Both the position numbers and the translations under genes were made by a program. A stretch of 64,000 nt of DNA from Lachnospiraceae bacterium P6B14 (GTDB lineage: Bacteria > Bacillota > Clostridia > Lachnospirales > Lachnospiraceae), in NCBI GenBank assembly GCA_000687695.1, contig JHWZ01000001.1, positions 186,001 to 250,000 of the forward strand, written 5' to 3'. Under the pieces are notes generated by a model that had not been told where the DNA came from, did no database searches, and worked only from the letters and a program-made list of their open reading frames with translations. Shown here one piece after another: positions 8,937 through 15,926 of this stretch. Each line of letters begins with the position of its first letter. The stretch's first letter is position 1.

Positions 8937-10433
8937 TTACGCGAACGGATTCTCAGTTGCGTAACGAACGCCTGCCGGCTGATTGTAACCGATCTCGGCA
9001 ACATCAACACCGATGTACTTAAATACTTCATAAAGAAGCTTTCCATAGTGGCCGAACGCAACGGCACCATGGTGCGGGAAGTTCTTCTCGATCAGCCAGT
9101 GACGATAGAAACGTCCCATCTCTTTGATGGCAAAAATTCCGATACCACCGAATGACTGTGTCGGTACATCGAGAACCTCACCCTCTGCAACATATGCACG
9201 GAGGATACCGTCTGCTGTTGACTGCAAACGATAGAAGGTGATGTCACCCGGAGCGATATCACCCTCGAGAGTTCCGTTTGTAACCTCCTCAGGCAGCGCA
9301 CGAGCCATGATCAGCTGGTTCTTCATCTCGCACTTGCCGAGTTTCTGTGAGCATGTGTTTCCACAGTGGAAGCCCATGAACACATCTGTCTTTGTATAGT
9401 CGAACTTGCCCTTGATATCTGCATCGTAGATGTCGTAAGGTACTGAGTTGTTGATATCAAGAAGTGTTACGATATCCTGGCTCACTACTGTTCCGATGAA
9501 CTCTGAAAGTGCTCCGTAGATATCAACCTCGCATGATACCGGAATGCCACGGCCTGTCAGACGGCTGTTTACATAGCACGGTACGAAACCGAACTGTGTC
9601 TGGAATGCAGGCCAGCACTTGCCGGCGATACATACATACTTGCGATATCCTTTATGCTCCTCGATCCAGTCGAGAAGAGTAAGCTCGTACTGAGCGAGCT
9701 TGGTAAGAACCTCAGGCTTTTTGTTTCCGTCACCGAGCTCTGCTTCCATATCCTTGACAACGTCAGCGATACGTGCATCACCCTCATGCTTGTTGTATGA
9801 CTCGAAGAGGTCAAGCTCTGAGTTCTCCTCGATCTCAACATTCATATTGTAGAGCTGCTTGATAGGTGCGTTGCACGCAAGGAAATTCTGCGGGCGCGGA
9901 CCAAAGCTTATGATCTTCAAGTTGTTAAGAGCTGAAACAGTACGTGCAACCGGCAGGAAGTCGTGGATCATATCCGCAACCTCATCCGGAGTTCCTACAG
10001 GATACTCAGGAATGTAAGCACCAATGTTACGAAGTTTCAGGTTGTAGCTTGCGTTCAGCATACCGCAGTATGCATCACCACGTCCCTGGATAAGACCACC
10101 GTTCGCAGCGCTCTCCTCCGCAGCTGCAACGAACATCTTCGGTCCCTCAAAGTGCTTTGCAAGCAAAGTCTCTGAGATCTCCGGTCCAAAGTTTCCGAGA
10201 TAAACAACCAGGGCGTCGCACTCATTTTTCTTCACGTCCTCAAGTGCTTTCACCATGTCGATCTCGCTCTCAAAGATCAGTACCGGACACTCATAGATGT
10301 CAGCATCAGAATATTTTTTGCGATATGCTTCGCAAACCTTTTTATGTCTGTCTACTGATAACTGCGGCGGGAAGCAGTCACGGCTGACAGCCACGATTCC
10401 GATCTTTGTCTTTGGCATGTTTGTTAAGTCCAT
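8937..10433 (-). CDS. L-fucose/L-arabinose isomerase-family sugar isomerase
   Basis: A 498-aa cytoplasmic aldose-ketose isomerase of the FucI/AraA superfamily. The N-terminal domain opens TKIGIVAVSRDCFPPQLS; the C-terminal domain has the conserved SCEVDIYGALSEF, LLDINNSVPYD and GFHCGNTCSQKLG blocks that carry metal-binding acids in this superfamily. It is shorter than E. coli FucI (591 aa). GGAGGG lies 8 nt before the ATG. Because the next gene is xylulokinase and no classical xylA is seen, the substrate could be D-xylose rather than L-arabinose or L-fucose; this is inference. Confidence 0.85.
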   Translation of the reverse strand: MDLTNMPKTKIGIVAVSRDCFPPQLSVDRHKKVCEAYRKKYSDADIYECPVLIFESEIDMVKALEDVKKNECDALVVYLGNFGPEISETLLAKHFEGPKMFVAAAEESAANGGLIQGRGDAYCGMLNASYNLKLRNIGAYIPEYPVGTPDEVADMIHDFLPVARTVSALNNLKIISFGPRPQNFLACNAPIKQLYNMNVEIEENSELDLFESYNKHEGDARIADVVKDMEAELGDGNKKPEVLTKLAQYELTLLDWIEEHKGYRKYVCIAGKCWPAFQTQFGFVPCYVNSRLTGRGIPVSCEVDIYGALSEFIGTVVSQDIVTLLDINNSVPYDIYDADIKGKFDYTKTDVFMGFHCGNTCSQKLGKCEMKNQLIMARALPEEVTNGTLEGDIAPGDITFYRLQSTADGILRAYVAEGEVLDVPTQSFGGIGIFAIKEMGRFYRHWLIEKNFPHHGAVAFGHYGKLLYEVFKYIGVDVAEIGYNQPAGVRYATENPFA

Positions 10434-10471
10434 AGTTTAACCCTCCGTTTCTAAAAAAAAATGATAATGTG

Positions 10472-10530
10472 AATATAACACAAAACACCCTCTTTGCACA
10501 AGATGTTTTTTTACAAAATCTGTTAAGATT
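10472..10530 (-). promoter_or_regulatory. Isomerase promoter with candidate AraC-family site (site 3)
   Basis: Minus-strand TTGTGC (10501-10496) and TATATT (10477-10472) are spaced 18 bp. About 10 bp upstream lies TTACAAAATCTGTTAAG (10511-10527, plus strand), matching the boxes at 3123 and 7184 in sequence and in orientation relative to the gene. A long A tract follows the -10. Confidence 0.5.
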
Positions 10531-10536
10531 TCTTTT

Positions 10537-12093
10537 TTAGTTTTTATGCGAGTCGAAAAGATCCTCCTCAAGTTCCTTTAACTCGTCCTGATAATCACTC
10601 TGATGAGAATGCTGGTTTGTCGATACTTTTTTGTGGAGATTCACCGCTGCCACGCTCTTTGCCAGAGGCTGTACGGTACCTACTCCCGCGATACATCCTC
10701 CCGGACATGCCATACCCTCGAGAAGGTATCCGTCATACTGTCCGCGCTTCGCGAGCATCATCATCTTGCGACACTCTTCGAGATTCTCGGCGACATGCAT
10801 CGGTATCTCACCGACCTCAGGATGGTTCTCCTTGATATAGTTTGCCACGGCCTGAGCCACTCCTCCGCTGACAGCGAAGCCACGTCCGTCTGCCGAAGCA
10901 CCATGCATCGCATCGAACTCTTCGAGTTTTTCGAAGTCAACCTCCTTCGCCTCAAACATACCCATAACTTCCTCATATGTCAAAACGAAATCGATGTCGC
11001 TTCGGATCGATCTTCTGGACGCCTCGAGTTTTTTCGCCGAGCACGGTCCGATAAACGCGACCTTGCAGCCCGGATGTCTTTTCTTTATAAGTCGTCCCGT
11101 GAGCACCATCGGTGTGAGTGCCATCGATATGCACTTCGCCTCATCGGGGAATACTCTCTTTGCCATAGCCGACCAAGCCGGGCAGCATGATGTAGCCATG
11201 AACGGAAGCTCAGACGGCACCTCTTTGAGGAACATCTCTCCTTCCTCTATGGTACACAGATCCGCTCCGATGGCAACCTCTATGGCATCTTCGAATCCGA
11301 GTTCCTTGAATGCGACACGGATCTTCTCCGGTGTCAGCTTGTCACCGAACTGACCTGCCACAGCCGGCGCCACTGCCGCATACACGGGCACATCCGAACG
11401 GATGGCCTGGATGGTCTGGAATATCTGAGCCTTGTCGGATATCGCTCCGAAAGGACAGTTCGCCATACACTGACCGCATGATACACAGTTATCCTGATTG
11501 ATCTCGGCACGTCCGAGCTCATCTGATGATATCGCCTTCATACCGCACGCCTCGGCGCATGGTCTCTTCAGACGAATGATGGCCTCATATGGACATACAT
11601 TTATACACTTGCCGCATTTGATACAACGGCTCTGATCGATCTTTGAACGTCCATGCTTAAAACTGATCGCTTTACGAGGACAAACCTCCTGACACGGATG
11701 AGCCAGACATCCCTGACATCCCTCCGTGATCTGAACCTCGTTGTCCGGGCAGGCGTTACAAGCAAACTTGATTATGTTGATAAGGGGTGGCTGATAATAC
11801 TTCTCCGGCTTTACGCACTCGTCGGCACCTGTTGATACCGGCGCATGCTCCGACGTATCACGCAGGGGCAAACCCATAGCCAGACGCATACGCTCCTTGA
11901 CTATAGCCCTTTCCAAAAAGACCGAATCACGGTACTTGGAAACCTCACCCGGTATGATCCTGTACGGAATCTGCTCCATCTCGGATAAAGAACCCTCCTC
12001 ATAGTTGTAGGAGAGCTTCGCCACCTCGGCGTAGACTTTTTTTCTGATATCATTGACCGGTGTCATGATACCTCTCATAGACTGTGCTGCCAT
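10537..12093 (-). CDS. [FeFe] hydrogenase, group B (monomeric, multi-ferredoxin)
   Basis: Catalyses reversible proton reduction or H2 oxidation with ferredoxin as likely partner, in the cytoplasm. The N-terminal third holds several 4Fe-4S cysteine sets, including CIKCGKCINVCP and CVSCGQCMANCP. The H-cluster motifs are L1 TSCCPAW, L2 FIGPCSAKK and L3 EGMACPGGC, the variant forms (GPC instead of MPC) that define group B enzymes. Length 518 aa. The ATG at 12093 is preferred to a GTG 6 bp upstream because AGGAG then has a normal 9-nt spacing. HydE is encoded nearby. The C-terminus ends in an acidic, His-containing tail. Confidence 0.93.
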   Translation of the reverse strand: MAAQSMRGIMTPVNDIRKKVYAEVAKLSYNYEEGSLSEMEQIPYRIIPGEVSKYRDSVFLERAIVKERMRLAMGLPLRDTSEHAPVSTGADECVKPEKYYQPPLINIIKFACNACPDNEVQITEGCQGCLAHPCQEVCPRKAISFKHGRSKIDQSRCIKCGKCINVCPYEAIIRLKRPCAEACGMKAISSDELGRAEINQDNCVSCGQCMANCPFGAISDKAQIFQTIQAIRSDVPVYAAVAPAVAGQFGDKLTPEKIRVAFKELGFEDAIEVAIGADLCTIEEGEMFLKEVPSELPFMATSCCPAWSAMAKRVFPDEAKCISMALTPMVLTGRLIKKRHPGCKVAFIGPCSAKKLEASRRSIRSDIDFVLTYEEVMGMFEAKEVDFEKLEEFDAMHGASADGRGFAVSGGVAQAVANYIKENHPEVGEIPMHVAENLEECRKMMMLAKRGQYDGYLLEGMACPGGCIAGVGTVQPLAKSVAAVNLHKKVSTNQHSHQSDYQDELKELEEDLFDSHKN

Positions 12094-12139
12094 GATCACA
12101 TACTCCTTTTATGACTTAACTTTTTAGAAAGATGCATAT

Positions 12140-12168
12140 ATAGTAACACATTTCAATCCGGTTGACAA
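12140..12168 (-). promoter_or_regulatory. Hydrogenase gene promoter
   Basis: Minus-strand TTGTCA (12168-12163) and TACTAT (12145-12140) with a 17-bp spacer, about 45 bp upstream of the hydrogenase start. Its -35 box lies on top of the -35 box of the divergent DUF2752 promoter. Confidence 0.65.
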
Positions 12169-12190
12169 GACCTTTGTACTTGCGTATACT
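12162..12190 (+). promoter_or_regulatory. DUF2752 gene promoter
   Basis: TTGACA (12162-12167) and TATACT (12185-12190) with a 17-bp spacer, close to consensus. The start of transcription would be near 12197, only about 13 nt before the ATG. A TTG in-frame codon at 12162 is part of the -35 box and cannot be a start. Confidence 0.8.
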
Positions 12191-12209
12191 AGTACAAAAG
12201 GAGAGCGCC

Positions 12210-12629
12210 ATGAATGAAAGATTTGAAAAAACGGATCGTGTATTTTTTATACTATCTCTGATCATACTCGGAGCTTTTTTTGTTATGGCCGCGCTCCAAC
12301 TTGCCGGTATTTTTAAGCTTACATATAATGTTGAATACCCGTGCGGCTTTCGCCTGGTAACCGGTTTTTATTGTCCGGGCTGCGGCGCTTCTCACAGCCT
12401 TACTTCACTGATCGATCTGCATATCATCGACAGTTTTCTTTACAATCCTTTTGTTCCGTATGTACTTTTATGTGCATTATTATTTGTCGTAACAAACACG
12501 ATCGCACTCATCCGAAAAAAGAATTATTTACACTTCAGAATGCTTTATGTATTCATAGGTTTAGGCATCCTTTTAGGTCAGTGGATCATCAAAAATATTC
12601 TCATGTTAGTAGGCATTACATACAGCTGA
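12210..12629 (+). CDS. DUF2752 membrane protein
   Basis: A 139-aa membrane protein with three or four hydrophobic helices. The DUF2752 signature is present as CGFRLVTGFYCPGCGASHS, a CPGCG motif on the presumed outer or membrane-border side after the first helix. The function of the family is unknown. AAAGGAGAG lies just upstream of the ATG at 12210. It is divergent from the hydrogenase and convergent with HydE, 3 bp from its stop codon, so it is squeezed between two hydrogenase genes; a link to hydrogenase function is speculative. Confidence 0.85.
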   Translation: MNERFEKTDRVFFILSLIILGAFFVMAALQLAGIFKLTYNVEYPCGFRLVTGFYCPGCGASHSLTSLIDLHIIDSFLYNPFVPYVLLCALLFVVTNTIALIRKKNYLHFRMLYVFIGLGILLGQWIIKNILMLVGITYS

Positions 12630-12632
12630 TGA

Positions 12633-13673
12633 TCACACCAGAGAGTCTCCTCTGTCAACTACCGCCTCATATCCGATCGCCGCAACTCTATTTCTGATAC
12701 TCTCCATGGAATCCACTCCGTCATCTTCCACTCCGTATTTGTTATCGTATAACTGATATCTTTTTTTGATCTCCTTCGGAGTGAAGTTCGGCATGATGAC
12801 ATTGGCTCCCGCCATGATACCTTTTTCATATCCGTTTTCACCTACTGACGCAAGTGCGGTAGTCGCAGGCAAAAGAACCTTCGGATTCATGATCCTTAGT
12901 ATCGCAAGCATCTTTAATGTCATCTCGGCACTGCCGCTTTTTTCTAACGAAAACGGAGTCGCCTCATGCGGGATAAAGGGTCCTATACCGATCATATGCG
13001 GACACAGTTCCCTGATAAATAAGATATCCTCGTACAGACACTCGACGGTCTGACCCGGCGATCCTATCATCATTCCGCATCCAACCTGATAACCTATATC
13101 GAGAAGCTCAAAAAGACACTTTACCCTGTGCTCGTATATCATGGTCGGCGGATGCAGATGTCTATAGTGATCACGATTTGCTGTCTCATGACGAAGTAAA
13201 TATCTGTCCGCTCCCGCATCAAAATAAGCCTGGTATGATTCTTTACTTTTTTCTCCGATCGAAAGCGTGATGGCGATATCAGGATAAGCCTCTCTGACCT
13301 TGCTTACCAGTTCCACTATATGCTTATCTTTGTCCATCGGGTTTTCTCCACCCTGAAGGACTACTGTTCTCGCTCCAAGTTCGTAAGCATTTTTCACACA
13401 ATTAAGTATTTTTTCATCTGTCATACGGTATCTGGAAAGCGCCGTATGTCCGCCTCTTATGCCACAATAATAACAGTTATTTTTACAGTAATTAGTAAAC
13501 TCTATCAGCGCGCGAATAAATATCTTTTTTCCGTAGTGCTCGTCGCACACCTGTCTCGCCGTCTGATAAAGATATTCCGCATGCTCGTAGGAAAGATCGA
13601 GAAGATATTTAAGCTCATCACACGTGATCTCTCTCTTTATCCTTAGACGATCTATCTCGCGCCTGTAATCCAT
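12633..13673 (-). CDS. hydE: [FeFe] hydrogenase H-cluster maturase HydE (radical SAM)
   Basis: A radical S-adenosylmethionine enzyme that helps build the dithiomethylamine ligand of the H-cluster. The radical-SAM cluster motif CKNNCYYC is near residue 67 in the context IEFTNYCKNNCYYCGIRGG, typical of HydE and distinct from BioB. Further family blocks are VVLQGGENP, RHETAN and GCGMMIGSPGQT. At 346 aa it has the usual length. The hydrogenase structural gene lies 0.5 kb away on the same strand, beyond the DUF2752 gene. HydF and HydG are not in the window. Confidence 0.92.
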   Translation of the reverse strand: MDYRREIDRLRIKREITCDELKYLLDLSYEHAEYLYQTARQVCDEHYGKKIFIRALIEFTNYCKNNCYYCGIRGGHTALSRYRMTDEKILNCVKNAYELGARTVVLQGGENPMDKDKHIVELVSKVREAYPDIAITLSIGEKSKESYQAYFDAGADRYLLRHETANRDHYRHLHPPTMIYEHRVKCLFELLDIGYQVGCGMMIGSPGQTVECLYEDILFIRELCPHMIGIGPFIPHEATPFSLEKSGSAEMTLKMLAILRIMNPKVLLPATTALASVGENGYEKGIMAGANVIMPNFTPKEIKKRYQLYDNKYGVEDDGVDSMESIRNRVAAIGYEAVVDRGDSLV

Positions 13674-13710
13674 GTTCTTTTCCTCTTGTCTACCTGATAA
13701 ATGAACGAAA

Positions 13711-13737
13711 AAAGCCCGCAGTAATACTGCGAGCTTT
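13711..13737 (-). terminator. Terminator of the cheX-like gene
   Basis: AAAGCTCGCAGTA-TACTGCGGGCTTT (minus strand) with one central base, followed by TTTCG. The first bases of the stem overlap the TAA stop of the CheX-like gene. Confidence 0.85.
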
Positions 13738-14203
13738 ACGCTTGCTGCAAAGCAAGGTAAAGGTCTACGCCTCCACCTTCAAACTGCATCGGGACGCAAA
13801 GTGATTTTCCGCCCTTCGATGCAAAGCTGACATTTCCATGTGAAAGAGTCGGGGGAGTGATATCTATCCCTATCCCCGAACTTGAAAATACCGTTGCCAC
13901 ATTTCCCATGATCATGTTTCCCAACTCACTGATAGCACTGCTTGCGAAATCATCCATCTCTTTGATTTCCATCATCGCCATTTTTGACGCGATACCGCAC
14001 GCCTGCTTTTCAGTCATCGCGATAAGTACATGTCCATGCAACTGACCGGTAACACCGACTATTATTACCCAATGATTACTATCAAAAACAATCTCTCTGA
14101 GAATTGGTTTCTGAATCCCGACATCCACGAAGCATACCTCAGAAAGAATCTTTTTCGCAGTAGCCAGGAAGGGATTGATCAGTTCTACACTGAGTGTCGC
14201 CAT
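13736..14203 (-). CDS. CheX-like chemotaxis phosphatase-family protein
   Basis: A 155-aa cytoplasmic protein of the CheC/CheX/FliY phosphatase family, which dephosphorylates CheY-P. The helix SAISELGNMIMGN carries the E-x2-N signature; CheX enzymes usually have one such site in a dimer. The rest is alternating strands ending with a Gly-rich block (QFEGGGVDLYLALQQ). The start at 14203 follows AAGGAGAGGGAT; an in-frame extension upstream lacks a ribosome site. It ends in its own terminator. The two chemoreceptors at 30 and 50 kb are possible pathway partners. Confidence 0.8.
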   Translation of the reverse strand: MATLSVELINPFLATAKKILSEVCFVDVGIQKPILREIVFDSNHWVIIVGVTGQLHGHVLIAMTEKQACGIASKMAMMEIKEMDDFASSAISELGNMIMGNVATVFSSSGIGIDITPPTLSHGNVSFASKGGKSLCVPMQFEGGGVDLYLALQQA

Positions 14204-14281
14204 ATCCCTCTCCTTTTCGCTTGTTTTCTGTATTCCACAGTTATAGTATATTATACACGATTCTGCGCATTTTTTCAAGGA

Positions 14282-14824
14282 CTACATCTTGTGATATACT
14301 CTCTGTTCGTCCACATCATCCGTCTTTTCACAGGAACACTTACACTTGCAGGCACATTTGCAGGGCTTTTTCTCGCCTCTCATCCACAGCGTCTCAGACA
14401 TCGATGCAAGCTTATCGGCGACAGTCAGTATCCATGCCTCCTTACTTTTCGGCACATGTAAAAGTGTAAAAGGCCACATATGAGTTCTGATGGCATCCTG
14501 CACCCGCTCATCCACATCAAAGATCTCAGCTGCTCTGTCGGCCGCGATCAAAGGATGCTTGAAGCCATGAAGTTCTCTTAAGCTGCAGTTATGCCAATCG
14601 TATCCGTAGAAATCATGAAGCAGGGCAGACGTTAATAATATCTCTTTGTCCGACTTCAGATTAAACCTTTTATCAAGCAGATAACACAGCTTTACAACGT
14701 TTATCACATGCCTATAGGTAGTTATCTCTCCGTGCTGAACATACTCTTTCATCTCGCGTATTTCATCACTCCAAAGATACTTACCTATGACCTCTGTTAT
14801 TACCTGCTTATCTTCTGATTTCAT
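14282..14824 (-). CDS. HD-domain phosphohydrolase-like protein with Cys-rich tail
   Basis: A 180-aa cytoplasmic protein. The HD signature is LLTSALLHDFYGYDWHNC around residue 70, with an upstream histidine (TYRHVINVVKL) and downstream HPLIAA and AIRTHMWPF, the metal-binding set of HD phosphohydrolases. Near residue 155 comes a dense cysteine cluster, CKCACKCKCSC, unusual for the family and suggesting bound metal. AAAGGATATTT precedes the ATG. It is 47 bp downstream of the diaminopimelate dehydrogenase gene. The substrate is unknown; YqeK/HDIG-type nucleotide or phosphate hydrolysis is possible. Confidence 0.82.
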   Translation of the reverse strand: MKSEDKQVITEVIGKYLWSDEIREMKEYVQHGEITTYRHVINVVKLCYLLDKRFNLKSDKEILLTSALLHDFYGYDWHNCSLRELHGFKHPLIAADRAAEIFDVDERVQDAIRTHMWPFTLLHVPKSKEAWILTVADKLASMSETLWMRGEKKPCKCACKCKCSCEKTDDVDEQRVYHKM

Positions 14825-14871
14825 AAATATCCTTTCTTATCAGGTCGCTCACGCGACAGTCCGGTTTCCTT

Positions 14872-15843
14872 TTAGAGATAGTGAGCTCTTATCTCGTCAC
14901 CTGAAAGCGGTGAGAGAAGTGCCGGTGCGATATCAAATACGGTACGCGCTCCGCTCTCTCCGTTCTGATTCATGCGATATGCCGCACGCGCATATGCTGC
15001 GAGAACAGAACCTGTAAACTCCGGATTCGAATCGAGATCAAGCTTGTACTCGATAACGTGCTTGTTTCCTTCTCCGGTCTCACCTGTATAGATAACAGAA
15101 CCACCGTGCGGAAGTCCTGAGTGATCACGCTTCATCTCCTCCTCAGAAATAAAGGTCACTGTTGTATCATAATCGGCAAAATAATTCGGCATTGTAACGA
15201 TAGCCTGCTTGATCGCCTCGAGATCAGCTCCATCCTCAGCTACAACAAAGCACTCTCTTGTATGCTTCTGTCTGGTTGTAAGCTCGGGATTTTTTCCGCT
15301 TCTTACCGCGTCTAGAGCAGCAGGTACCGGAACCGTATACTGGCGCGCATCCTTCACTCCATCGATACGACGGATCGCGTCGGAGTGGCCCTGGCTGACA
15401 CCCTTGCCCCAGAATGTATAATCCTTTCCTCCCGGGAGGACACTCATGGAATAAAGACGGTTAAGTGAGAACATACCCGGATCCCAACCGCAGGAAATAA
15501 CACCGATCTTGCCGGCCTTTTTCGCAGCAGCATCCACATTTGAAAAATGCTCCGGAATCCTTGCGTGTGTGTCAAAGCTGTCGATCACGTTGAACATCCC
15601 GGCATACTTCGGAGTCATCTCGGGAAGATCTGTAGCAGAGCCTCCGCAGATGATAAGTACGTCGATGTCATTTTTCATGTTCGGAAGCTCATCCACATGA
15701 TAAGTCTTTGCTCCCGAGCGAACTGATACGCTCGCAGGATCACGTCGTGTAAATACACCGACGATCTCCATATCATCATTTTTCTCTACGGCGTACTCTA
15801 CGCCACGTCCCAGATTTCCGTAACCAAGTATTCCTACTTTCAT
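14872..15843 (-). CDS. ddh: meso-Diaminopimelate D-dehydrogenase
   Basis: NADPH-dependent enzyme that aminates tetrahydrodipicolinate directly to meso-diaminopimelate, a shortcut in lysine and peptidoglycan precursor synthesis. The Rossmann start KVGILGYGNLGRGVEYAV is followed by the family blocks ICGGSATDLPEMTP, NVIDSFDTHARIPEH and SCGWDPGMFS, typical of Ddh. 323 aa, as usual. The ATG at 15843 has AAGGAG 7 nt upstream; longer in-frame starts do not. It sits just after rpoC and its terminator. Confidence 0.94.
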   Translation of the reverse strand: MKVGILGYGNLGRGVEYAVEKNDDMEIVGVFTRRDPASVSVRSGAKTYHVDELPNMKNDIDVLIICGGSATDLPEMTPKYAGMFNVIDSFDTHARIPEHFSNVDAAAKKAGKIGVISCGWDPGMFSLNRLYSMSVLPGGKDYTFWGKGVSQGHSDAIRRIDGVKDARQYTVPVPAALDAVRSGKNPELTTRQKHTRECFVVAEDGADLEAIKQAIVTMPNYFADYDTTVTFISEEEMKRDHSGLPHGGSVIYTGETGEGNKHVIEYKLDLDSNPEFTGSVLAAYARAAYRMNQNGESGARTVFDIAPALLSPLSGDEIRAHYL

Positions 15844-15881
15844 GATAAAACTCCTTTCATCTGTCATATAAGGTCACTAAA

Positions 15882-15908
15882 GGGAACACCGGCAGAGCCG
15901 ATGTTCCC
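15882..15908 (-). terminator. Terminator after rpoC
   Basis: GGGAACATCGGC-TCT-GCCGGTGTTCCC (minus strand) with one mismatch, then CTTTAG. It lies 18 bp beyond the rpoC stop. The T tract is weak, so read-through into ddh is possible. Confidence 0.7.
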
Positions 15909-15926
15909 CAGTTATAGTTTCTTACA

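Noticed and set aside
12162-12209. TTG-initiated N-terminal extension of the DUF2752 protein
   Set aside because: The TTG is part of the -35 box; the ATG at 12210 has a proper ribosome site.
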